DNA of 6,817 nucleotides from Halomonas sp. GTDB lineage: Bacteria > Pseudomonadota > Gammaproteobacteria > Pseudomonadales > Halomonadaceae. The notes under the pieces are model-generated. The model did not search any database, had not been told where the DNA came from, and worked only from the letters and a program-made list of their open reading frames with translations. The stretch is from NCBI GenBank assembly GCA_003560175.1, contig PWIZ01000149.1, positions 1-6,817 on the forward strand, given 5' to 3'. Shown one piece after another: positions 1-6,817 of the stretch. Position 1 is the first letter of the stretch, and each line of letters begins with the position of its first letter. The position numbers were made by a program, and so were the translations under genes.

Positions 1-1582
1 GTAAATTATTACTATTATCAGTATAGACAAAAGGATTGGTACCATTTGGTTGATATAATTTATTAATTGTAGTAAACTCTACTGATATATCACCAGTATT
101 ATAATTTATCCCTGTGCCACCAGTCAAATGACCATCAATTCTTGCAGTGGTAAAGTATAGATTATTTCCTTCACTTAAATCAGTAGTAGTTTTGCTAGTA
201 AAATCAGTATCAAAGTCACTGCTTGTATAATGAACCAAATCACTTATATCCGCTTCTACTAATGCTCTATTTTCATATTGATTATTTGTAGAATTATATA
301 TTAAAACGTCTCTGTTTGATTCTGTACTGCTACTTACATCATTCAAATTATTTAATACAGCGTCAATGGAAATATTACCTGTATTATAATTTATCCCTGT
401 GCCACCAGTCAAGTGTCCATCAATTCTTGCTGTAGTAAAATATAAATTATTTCCTTCACTTAAATCAGTTGTACTATAATTAGATATAACTGTTAAATCA
501 TTAGGAACTGAAAATGTAATTGTATTGGCTATATTATCAGGAGTAATTGTTACATTCCCGCCATCGACTAAATCAACATTACCATCCTGATTACTCACAC
601 CATCAATACTTAATAGTCCATTTATACCCAAATCTGATTGTGTATAAGTATATTGAGTAATAGAGGCCTTGGTAATATTATTTTCGTGTACATTTTCAAT
701 TATACTATTTTCTCATTGCCTATGTTCCATCACTTCATAATTGGTCAAGGCATTATGATTTATATCCCCCTCGTGTTGAGTAACACTTAAAGATGTAATA
801 TTACCCTGGTGAATATTGGTTGTGGTGCCTTGGTCAGCTGTCCAGTCTATATGTTCATTTAAAAGATAATTTGTTGTTTGGTCATGGTCAACATCAGAAT
901 GGTCTAAATGAACAGTTCTACTTTCTGTTATGTTTCCACCACCAGATAATATTCCTGTTACATTAATATTAACACTACTATGATTTATATGCTGGTCACT
1001 ATCATAATTGGTCAAGGCATTATGATTTATATCTCCCTCATGCTGTGTAACACTTAAAGAGGTAATATTGCCCTGGTGAATATTGGTTGTGGTGCCTTGG
1101 TCAATTACTCAATCAATATGTTCATTTATATAATAATTGTTTAATAAATCATGGTTTATTTGCCATTCATCAATATTTGCTGATATGGTTCTATTTACAT
1201 TATCATAATAAAAAATAACACTATTCAACGTACCATCATCTAATATATCACCAATGGCGTCTTGAATTTCGTGGTCAGATGTCCATGTGTTTCCTATACT
1301 AACTCATTCATCATAAGAATAAATATAAATTGTGTTTTCATCTTCTACTAATGATGCATGACTATGAATAGGATGTTCAAATATCCATCCAGAAGAAGTA
1401 TATTGTGCATATTGATTCTCCTTTTCTGTTCAATCTCCTCCTAATGGTGGATTAGGACCGATAATATATCTATCACCTATTTCAGGTGTTAATGTAGTTG
1501 GGTCACTAATAGATTTACTTATAACTGGTCTTTGTCAAAAAATACCAGAATGATATGATCTATATAAGTTACTTAATTTCAT
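1..1582 (-). CDS. Tail fibre protein with DUF2793-like N-terminus (3' end outside window, TGA=Trp)
   Basis: The ATG at 1580-1582 lies inside the end of the upstream gene, with AAGGA 8 nt before it. The frame is open to the left edge (527 residues visible) when TGA is Trp, with about 5 TGA and 4 TGG. Residues 16-97 follow the DUF2793 layout: W-Q-R-P-V, P-E-I-G-D-R-Y-I-I-G-P, G-G-D-W, Y-T-S-S-G-W-I-F-E-H-P and D-E-W-V-S-I-G. Residues ~155-290 are His/Asp/Asn-rich, with H-I-N-H-S-S and H-L-D-H-S-D-V-D-H-D-Q-T, and contain a duplicated block. Residues ~320-527 carry the fibre signature D-L-S-E-G-N-N-L-Y-F-T-T-A-R twice, plus N-L-N-D-V and V-E-A-D-I-S-D-L. Those motifs recur in trimeric phage tail fibres. 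The role is host-receptor contact at the tail tip, with the receptor-binding end presumably beyond the left edge. The fibre call is strong; the receptor is unknown. Confidence 0.9.
92..188 (-). repeat. Fibre repeat 2, copy 2 (97 nt)
   Basis: This is the second copy, at residues 466-497, with the same 32-residue protein sequence as copy 1. The two copies flank a non-repeated segment carrying N-L-N-D-V and V-E-A-D-I-S-D-L, giving a 95-residue period that may continue beyond the left edge. Confidence 0.92.
377..473 (-). repeat. Fibre repeat 2, copy 1 (97 nt)
   Basis: This copy encodes residues 371-402, beginning T-T-D-L-S-E-G-N-N-L-Y-F-T-T-A-R and ending G-I-N-Y-N-T-G. The second copy lies 285 nt further along. 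I count 8 mismatches in 97 nt, all synonymous. Confidence 0.92.
735..836 (-). repeat. Fibre repeat 1, copy 2 (102 nt)
   Basis: This is the second copy of the same 33-residue block, at residues ~250-282. The Trp just before the block is TGG here (842-844) and TGA in the other copy (1109-1111), in the shared context N-E-H-I-D-W. This is direct evidence that TGA encodes Trp. Confidence 0.92.
1002..1103 (-). repeat. Fibre repeat 1, copy 1 (102 nt)
   Basis: This copy encodes residues ~161-193 of the fibre (D-Q-G-T-T-T-N-I-H-Q-G-N-I-T through N-A-L-T-N-Y). The other copy is 267 nt further along the gene. The 102-nt copies differ at 6 bases by my count, all at third codon positions, so the protein sequence is identical. 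Confidence 0.92.
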
Positions 1583-2102
1583 ACTTTAATTCCTTTGAGG
1601 ACAACATTCTTTTGATTGCTGTCAATATGTTATTAGCTAAAGTATTACTTGAACATATTTCTCTTAAAAATTTATCAAAATGGTCTTTTCCTGGTTGTTT
1701 TGATAAATATTTAATATTTACCTTTTCAGTCTTTAGTTTTCTAAATTCTAATACATTAGATTCTATTTTTTTATAAAATTTTACTCTTTTATTAGTATCA
1801 TTAAAAACCAAAACCTCTTCTGAATCTATTGGATATGAAGTTTTTACTCTGAATTTTTCATCCAAGGGCAATTCTTCTTTTATAGTAACATTTTTTTCAT
1901 CTAAATTTTCAGTTACTAATCTACATTTTTCATCTATAATAAAAGTTTCCTCTTCATAATGACCCTTATTAAATAATATAATAGCCTTTTCAGTAATTAT
2001 ATCAATAAAAATGGATAGTATTTCATACCACTGGTCACCAACTTTTAAAAACCTATTTTCAACTGTTAATGTATTCTCTTTATTTATATTACTGGGACGC
2101 AT
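1569..2102 (-). CDS. Hypothetical charged protein between baseplate and fibre genes
   Basis: The ATG at 2100-2102 follows AAGGAG with a 6-nt spacer, and the frame ends at TAA 1569-1571 (177 residues). I do not recognise the family. The protein is rich in Lys, Glu, Asp, Ile and Leu. Its N-terminal two thirds look like alternating beta strands (W-Y-E-I-L-S-I-F-I-D-I-I, E-E-E-T-F-I-I-D-E, E-E-V-L-V-F-N-D-T). The last ~45 residues look helical (H-F-D-K-F-L-R-E-I, then N-N-I-L-T-A-I-K-R-M-L). There is no signal peptide or membrane segment. Its single Trp is TGG, so it has no TGA codon and is intact under either code. It lacks the Asn/Thr/Gly-rich repeats of its neighbours, so it may be a small connector, a fibre-assembly chaperone or a baseplate accessory. 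That is inferred from position only. Its end overlaps the start of the fibre gene by 14 nt, which suggests coupled translation. Confidence 0.85.
   Translation of the reverse strand: MRPSNINKENTLTVENRFLKVGDQWYEILSIFIDIITEKAIILFNKGHYEEETFIIDEKCRLVTENLDEKNVTIKEELPLDEKFRVKTSYPIDSEEVLVFNDTNKRVKFYKKIESNVLEFRKLKTEKVNIKYLSKQPGKDHFDKFLREICSSNTLANNILTAIKRMLSSKELKYEIK
1591..1595 (-). promoter_or_regulatory. Ribosome binding site AAGGA of the fibre gene, inside the upstream gene
   Basis: AAGGA lies 8 nt before the ATG at 1582, within the last codons of the 177-residue gene. It supports the overlapping start. Confidence 0.75.
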
Positions 2103-2108
2103 TTATTT

Positions 2109-2114
2109 CTCCTT
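2109..2114 (-). promoter_or_regulatory. Ribosome binding site AAGGAG abutting the upstream stop codon
   Basis: The minus strand reads TAAGGAGAAATAAATG. The TAA that ends the 488-residue gene supplies the first two A's of the AAGGAG site for the 177-residue gene. A terminating ribosome would sit on the site, so the two genes are probably translationally coupled. Confidence 0.85.
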
Positions 2115-3579
2115 AAACATCAACGATGGATTTTCTATACCTTAATTTAATGGAAGAAATTCCAATTGGTTGATTGTATGTGTCATGTGAATGGTCATGT
2201 TTTCTTGATAATTTAAGTTGTATTGTATTTGAACCATCTAAATTATTTATATCCAAATTATTACTTCATCCACTATCAATTCTTGAATATTGTGAAAGTG
2301 TTAATCCTTGTCTTGAGGTGACCACATCTGTATTAAATGCCTTATCTAATCCCTCTCCATCAGCAATAGAACATCCAGACACTGCAAAGGCAACCCCTTG
2401 GTCTGTTGGTCCTGTTGTTTCAGTTACATATGATATAACTTTAAATTGCATTCCTTTGTCAGAAATAAGATTTTCTGATGTTTCTAATGTTATATAAACG
2501 TCTTGTGTTACAGTATCAGAAAATTTTCTTACCTTTATTTTACCATTACCTGAATCCAATGTTATTGTGGAATCTGGAGCAACATCACCATCAAAGGCAT
2601 CATCTATAGAAATATTTTCATAAACATACTTCGCATCTCTAATTCTTTCCAATTCATTATCAATTCCTTTTAAGTGAGCGGATAAACTTTCTTCATTTTC
2701 CGCTTCAGGAATACTGTGATCTCTGGTATATTGTGTAGGAACAAAACTTATTTCTATTACATCACCATCAAGGGGTGATATGCCAGAAATTTCACTAACA
2801 ATGGTTCATCCATATTGCTCACCTGTATAAACCAATGTTAATCCAGAAGAATCTAAATCAAGAAACAAGTCTTGTTCATTACCGAAAATCAATTTTCCAT
2901 TTCTGTCAATTTTAATGGTATTAGTAACATCAATAGTGGCCAATGCTATTGCATCACCAATAGATGGTGAATTAGGTAAAAATATATTAATGTTATTATT
3001 AGAAGAATCTAATATATACCCTCTATTACTTTGAGCGTCAACATTGGGAAAGTCAACATAAGACCATGATACCCACTTTGTTCTTTCCCATTCATTGGCA
3101 TCAAGATTACTGATGAGTTTATTTTTATCAGCGTTTGTGCTATTTTTATCAACTGGTTCTATGCCATGAACATAAAAACTTTCATCTGTTCTGTGTTCTT
3201 CTCATAACCTGGCTAAGTTATTACTTATAGATTTATCTCTAACTGTATCTGTGCTTTCAACATTTACTGGTAATGCTAATGGAAGAATAGAAATAAAATC
3301 ATTATACCCATTTACAATTCCCTCTTTTTCTCAAGTAATTTTAAATTTTTGGAAACTTGAGTATCCATAATCCTCTGATGTATCACCTATTCAAAACTCA
3401 TAATAACCATCAGCGTTTGTGGTTAATTGTGGAGGAATTTGAATAATATTAGAACCTGATTCATTTGTGTATATATTAGCAGGTGTGTTACTACCAGCTA
3501 AGAACACTGAAATATTAGCACTGGGTATTACCTGCCCTTGTTCATTTAAAAGATATCCATACCATTTTACTCTTGCCAT
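2113..3579 (-). CDS. Tail/baseplate appendage protein with transthyretin-like N-terminus (TGA=Trp)
   Basis: The ATG at 3577-3579 follows AGGAGT with a 6-nt spacer, and the frame ends at TAA 2113-2115 (488 residues). It carries about 5 TGA and 4 TGG Trp codons. The start M-A-R-V-K-W-Y-G-Y-L-L-N, followed by V-I-P-S-A-N-I-S-V-F-L and then N-A-D-G-Y-Y-E-F-W-I-G-D, is the layout of a carboxypeptidase-regulatory/transthyretin-like beta-sandwich. Here 'EFW' has TGA for Trp. The middle is a low-homology region containing N-E-W-E-R-T-K-W-V-S-W-S-Y, then a beta-rich part with L-T-L-V-Y-T-G-E-Q-Y-G-W-T-I-V, typical of phage fibre and baseplate appendages. A short helical stretch near 2640-2700 could oligomerise. 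A later jelly-roll-like part ends in H-D-H-S-H-D and the C-terminal I-K-L-R-Y-R-K. It lies 23 nt after the large gene and 10 nt before the next. A structural role in tail or baseplate attachment is inferred; the exact family is not recognised. Confidence 0.85.
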
Positions 3580-3585
3580 TCTATT

Positions 3586-3591
3586 ACTCCT
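3586..3591 (-). promoter_or_regulatory. Ribosome binding site AGGAGT of the 488-residue gene
   Basis: AGGAGT sits 6 nt before the ATG at 3579, inside the only intergenic gap over 20 nt. It supports this start. Confidence 0.85.
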
Positions 3592-3599
3592 ATATTTAC

Positions 3600-3607
3600 T
3601 ATTTATA
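3600..3607 (-). promoter_or_regulatory. Possible T4-like late promoter element TATAAATA
   Basis: TATAAATA on the minus strand overlaps the TAA stop of the large gene and lies about 20 nt before the next ATG. It matches the T4 late-promoter consensus, and a start 6 nt downstream would give a very short leader containing the ribosome site. Exact matches also occur inside genes at 2244-2251 and 2081-2088, as expected by chance at this AT content. The call is therefore weak. Confidence 0.2.
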
Positions 3608-6600
3608 AGTTATCAAAGTGTATAGTAAACTTAAATTCTGTATTTATTTCATTATGTTTATATATAGAGTCACCTACACTAAAAAATACTAATTCACCAT
3701 CAACATTAAAAATCCCTATTTCATTAAAATATCCATTGATTCCTGTAGGTAACATTAACGATATTATTACCTTTTCATCAACAACTTCTACATTGCTTGC
3801 ATTACATTCTGTGGTAAATTCTGGTATTGCGTCTGCAATATCAATGGAATACTCATGTTCAGTGTTTTCAGTATATCCAAATTTAACTTGAAAGGTACCA
3901 TTGAAACCATCTATTATTTGAGGACCAACCAATGGCGTTCCTATAGCCCTTATAGAGCATGTTCCTGTTATTTCCTCTGGAAGAAAAACTTCACAAGTAT
4001 TCATTCCTGTCAAATGTATGTTATCTGGTATAATTTTTCTATCATTACTATCATAAACATTTAAAATTACACCTAAAACACCAAGACCATGTGTTATTTC
4101 TCAATGATTACTTGCAGTTGTTTGTGTGTGAATATACCCATATCCATCTTCACCCAAAGAAACTGAATCATCAACATTAATAACCTTTACTCTATAGTTT
4201 TCTGTAATATCAAATTCTTCTAAATCAACCTGTAATGTGTCCTGGTCTAAAGCAACCACTGTATCATTTGGATGGGGAAAATATCTTACTAATATATTAT
4301 CTAAATCAGTCTCATAGTTAAAATGGACATATGAGGCATTTCTACTCAAATAACATTTTCCTGTTGTTGGCTCATTAAACATTAATAACGTAACATTTGT
4401 GTTCACTGGATAAAAGTAATCTGGGTAAAAAATTTCATTATTTTCATCATATAAACTAAAAAATATATTTGTTGACCCTAAATTATGTTCAATTACTCAT
4501 AGTGTTGATGGTGATGTATGATTATGAGTATATCCATAATTTTTCATTAATTTACATGTGCCTGAAACAGGACTATCAAATTCCAAAGTTAAAGTATTAT
4601 CAGATGAGTGTATTTTACTTGGAAATACCTTATTTTTCTGACTATCAAAAACATCACAAATAATATCACTGTACCCTAAATTATGATTTATCTCTCAGAT
4701 ACTATTAGCGGAAGTTTGTGTATGTGAGTAATTTATTGCCACCTCATCAATATCTTTAATAATACATTTTCCATAAACAATTTCATCAAAAAATATTGTT
4801 AATCTATTGCCATTATTAGACATTCTGGCATTTATTGGACTAATAAGAAAATTCTGGTGGTCATAGACTTCAAAAATTATATCTTCGGTTCCAAGGTTAT
4901 GGTCAATAACCCAATTTGTTCCTGTTTCCTGTTCAATTTCCTCTAAATAATAATATTGTGAGATTATATGCTTTTGGTCTTGGTTATGTATAACATCACC
5001 AAAATTATTATATGTGTATGTAGCCACTCTATTTAAGATACATATACCAGTGACTTCCTCTTCAAAAGTTAATAAAACATTATTATTATCAACTATTTCA
5101 TAGGATGTGGGATAAAAAGCTTCATCATTTTCATCATATAACTCAAAAAATATTTCCTCACTGTATAATCCATGCTCTATTTCTCAATAATCACTAACTG
5201 TTGTTTGATTATGTACATGAGAAATATCAAAATATAACAAACATTTACCCATTATTTCTTTATCAAAAGAAAGGGATAGAGTATTTGGTGTTGATTGCAC
5301 ATCACTTGGTACTATTTTTTTCTTATCAGTGTCATAAACTTCAAAAATTATATCTTTTGTGTTTAGGTTATGATTTATCTCCCAATAATTACTATCAGGC
5401 GCTTGATTGTATATATATTTTAGTCCAGCATTTTTAATATCTTTAATAATACATCTACCAGCCGTAACGCCTTCAAATGTTAATATTAAAGTATTACCGT
5501 GATTATTAATTTCTGCTTCTTGTGGTACTATTTTTTCTCCATTTTCATCAAATACCTCAAAAAGAAGGTCTTCACTATTCAAATTATGGTGAATTACTCA
5601 ACTTGTACCAACAACTTGATTATAATCAGATTTCACTATTAGAGCAGTACCAGAAACATCTTCGTCAAAAATAATTCTTATGAAATTATTACCCTGTATT
5701 TCTATTCTCTGTGGTTTAATATATTTAAAAATATTATTTTCAAATTTATATGTTTCAATGCCTAAATTTCTTGTATCTAAATCGTGTTGAATATCTCATA
5801 CATTACTCGCTGTTTGTTGGTCAAAAATGAATGTTCCTTCACCAGCAGAACTAATAATATTTGATTTGGAAAATAAATTAGAGTCATATTTTGGATTATC
5901 ATAAAATGGAATTGGATTACCAGAGACATCAGATTTAAGAAAAATTTGTTTATAATAATGGGCCACTTTTGTTATCGGTCTATTTTCTTCTCATTTATTA
6001 TATAGGTCATTACTAATTTCTTTACTGATTATATGTTCATTACTAAAAGGATTATGATTTATATCAAACTCAACCTTATAGTTTGATGATAGTGTTTTAT
6101 CACCCAATGAATATGTGGAAGGATAATCAACCCCATCTTTATAGTAATTAATATAATCAAAATCTAACATATTATCATAAGAACCAGATGGACTAAATAA
6201 CTCATGTCATTTATCATAAACTGTTAATTTATTACCTGTTCCCTCTGATAATATATGCCATAAAATAAACAAGGAGGCATATGTTCCCCTTTTCTTTAAT
6301 AATGATATAAGATTATCTAAAAATAATCTTACTCTATATTGTTCTTCTATTGAAACAAATGGCTTTGTATTATAGAAAGAAAACATAAGGTCAAAAAATT
6401 CTTCTTCCATTTCCTTTGGGTCAAGTAAATTAATTATGTTTTTCTGTCTATTATATACTTTACTATAAGCCTTATCAAAAACTAAATCAAGAAATTCAGT
6501 AAATCCTTCTGTTTTATTATTATCAGGTAATGCGTCTTGCATTCAGTCTTTTAGTGAATAGTAAAATATTTCTAAATTGCCACCCCTACTATATCCTTCT

Positions 6601-6817
6601 CCAAGATACATAAAGGTCACATGCGGATTAACTTCTCCATCATAATTTTCTCAATTATCAACAATGAATTTATTAAGAAAACTATCCTTTCTAGTAAATA
6701 TTTTATCACCAGGCTCAACTTCTCCAAATAGGGTGTTTTGTAAATAATTATAGGTTGTTTGTTCATACCCATATTCATTTTCAATTCTTTTTATTTGGTC
6801 TGAAGGTCTAATATTAA
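3603..6817 (-). CDS. Giant baseplate/tail structural protein with W-x-I-x-H-x-L repeat array (5' end outside window, TGA=Trp)
   Basis: One reading frame runs from the right edge to a TAA at 3603-3605 (1070 residues visible) if TGA is Trp. It contains about 10 TGA and 3 TGG Trp codons and no internal TAA or TAG. Residues about 92-200 are helical-looking and include FLDNLISLLKKRGTYASL with RGT at 176-178. This resembles the 'LYRRRGT' segment of P2 gpI-like/TIGR02242 phage tail proteins. Around residue 270, WEENRPITKVAHYYKQI resembles the 'RP.(N/S)(K/R)..HY' motif that I associate with phage baseplate proteins. From residue 340 there are eight repeats that each open with W-x-I-x-H-x-L and carry a 'D-I-I-F-E-V-Y-D' strand and a 'G-x-C-x-I' strand. 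The last ~120 residues include NEIGIFNVDGELVFFSVGD, resembling the P2 gpH/DUF3751 N-terminal domain. The likely role is a baseplate component projecting a beta-rich stalk. The family calls are by eye. The gene's existence is very secure and its exact role moderately so. Confidence 0.88.
3948..5798 (-). repeat. Eight-unit protein repeat array (W-x-I-x-H-x-L beta domains)
   Basis: The conserved Trp codons that open each unit are at 5796-5798, 5598-5600, 5382-5384, 5184-5186, 4911-4913, 4695-4697, 4497-4499 and 4101-4103. They correspond to residues 340, 406, 478, 544, 635, 707, 773 and 905 of the visible protein. Spacing is 66 or 72 residues in five of seven intervals, with longer intervals of 91 and 132. 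Typical unit elements are W-(E/V)-I-x-H-(N/G)-L, then (D/E)-I-I-F-E-V-Y-D, then a strand ending in Pro, then L-x-F-(D/E), then G-(K/T/R)-C-x-(I/L). Many units end in a H-(N/T)-Q-T-(T/S)-like linker just before the next Trp. Six of the eight Trp codons are TGA and two are TGG. Similar H-N-L-G beta-sandwich repeats occur in phage fibre and baseplate proteins; that assignment is from memory. Confidence 0.9.

Noticed and set aside
92..1103. CRISPR array or non-coding direct repeats
   Set aside because: There are only two copies of each block, they are 97-102 nt long, in frame, and differ only at silent sites. They are protein-coding duplications.
1555..1776. Plus-strand open frame of 73 codons
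   Set aside because: It lies antisense to the end of the 177-residue gene and the start of the fibre gene, has no good ribosome site, and its translation looks like AT-rich shadow sequence.
2174..2497. Plus-strand open frame of 107 codons
   Set aside because: It lies wholly antisense to the well-supported 488-residue gene, has no ribosome site, and has no recognisable domain.
2266..2652. Internal TTG at 2650-2652 as the start of a separate gene
   Set aside because: The frame is open upstream through TGA=Trp to the ATG at 3579, which has a good ribosome site. No ribosome site precedes this TTG.
3580..3602. Transcription terminator between the giant gene and the next gene
   Set aside because: The 23-nt gap has no GC stem or T-run hairpin and is filled by the ribosome binding site.
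3855..5437. Three plus-strand frames (3855-4064, 4469-4663, 5201-5437)
   Set aside because: All are antisense to the repeat array of the giant gene. Their Tyr/Ile/Leu-rich translations mirror the repeated minus-strand codons.
713..6542. Minus-strand fragments read as many separate small genes or as decayed pseudogenes
   Set aside because: Fragments belonging to one gene stay in one frame, are separated only by TGA, never by TAA, TAG or a frameshift, and the TGAs fall on conserved Trp positions. Recoding explains this; decay does not.
1..6817. TGA read as glycine (code 25, Gracilibacteria/Absconditabacteria)
   Set aside because: Paired repeats place TGG where the other copy has TGA, and many TGAs are in aromatic-flanked fibre motifs expecting Trp.

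Overview
This window is AT-rich (roughly 30% GC by eye) and all coding is on the minus strand. It looks like part of the baseplate and tail-fibre module of a tailed phage, probably contractile-tailed (myovirus-like), whose genes use TGA as tryptophan. Under the standard code the minus strand falls into many short open frames. Fragments that share a frame are separated only by in-frame TGA codons. Reading TGA as Trp joins them into four long genes that end in TAA (three stops visible; the fourth gene runs off the window). I count about 20 TGA and 12 TGG Trp codons. TGA and TGG occupy the same conserved position in internal repeats, so TGA means Trp here and not Gly. This fits genetic code 4: either a phage of Mollicutes or a related code-4 host, or a phage carrying its own Trp-tRNA(UCA). 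No tRNA or host gene is in the window, so the host cannot be fixed. Strong AGGAG-type ribosome binding sites point to bacterial translation.

Layout, in transcription order (right to left). (A) 6817 to 3603: the C-terminal 1070 residues of a very large structural protein. It has a baseplate/tail-protein-like N-terminal part, then an array of eight recognisable W-x-I-x-H-x-L beta-domain repeats, then a C-terminal domain resembling the P2 gpH N-terminal domain. (B) 3579 to 2113: a 488-residue tail or baseplate appendage protein with a transthyretin/carboxypeptidase-regulatory-like N-terminus. (C) 2102 to 1569: a 177-residue unknown, charged protein with no TGA codons. (D) 1582 to beyond position 1: the first 527 residues of a tail fibre with an N-terminal DUF2793-like domain and two pairs of near-identical repeats.

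The genes are packed tightly: a 23-nt gap from A to B, a 10-nt gap from B to C with the ribosome site abutting the B stop codon, and a 14-nt overlap from C to D. This is an operon-like late structural cluster. A plausible reading is that A sits in the baseplate and projects a repeat stalk, B and C are attachment or assembly factors, and D is the receptor-contacting fibre. These roles are inferred from domain resemblance and gene order, not demonstrated. No RNA gene, CRISPR array, transposon or convincing terminator is visible. No stretch over 300 nt lacks a gene.
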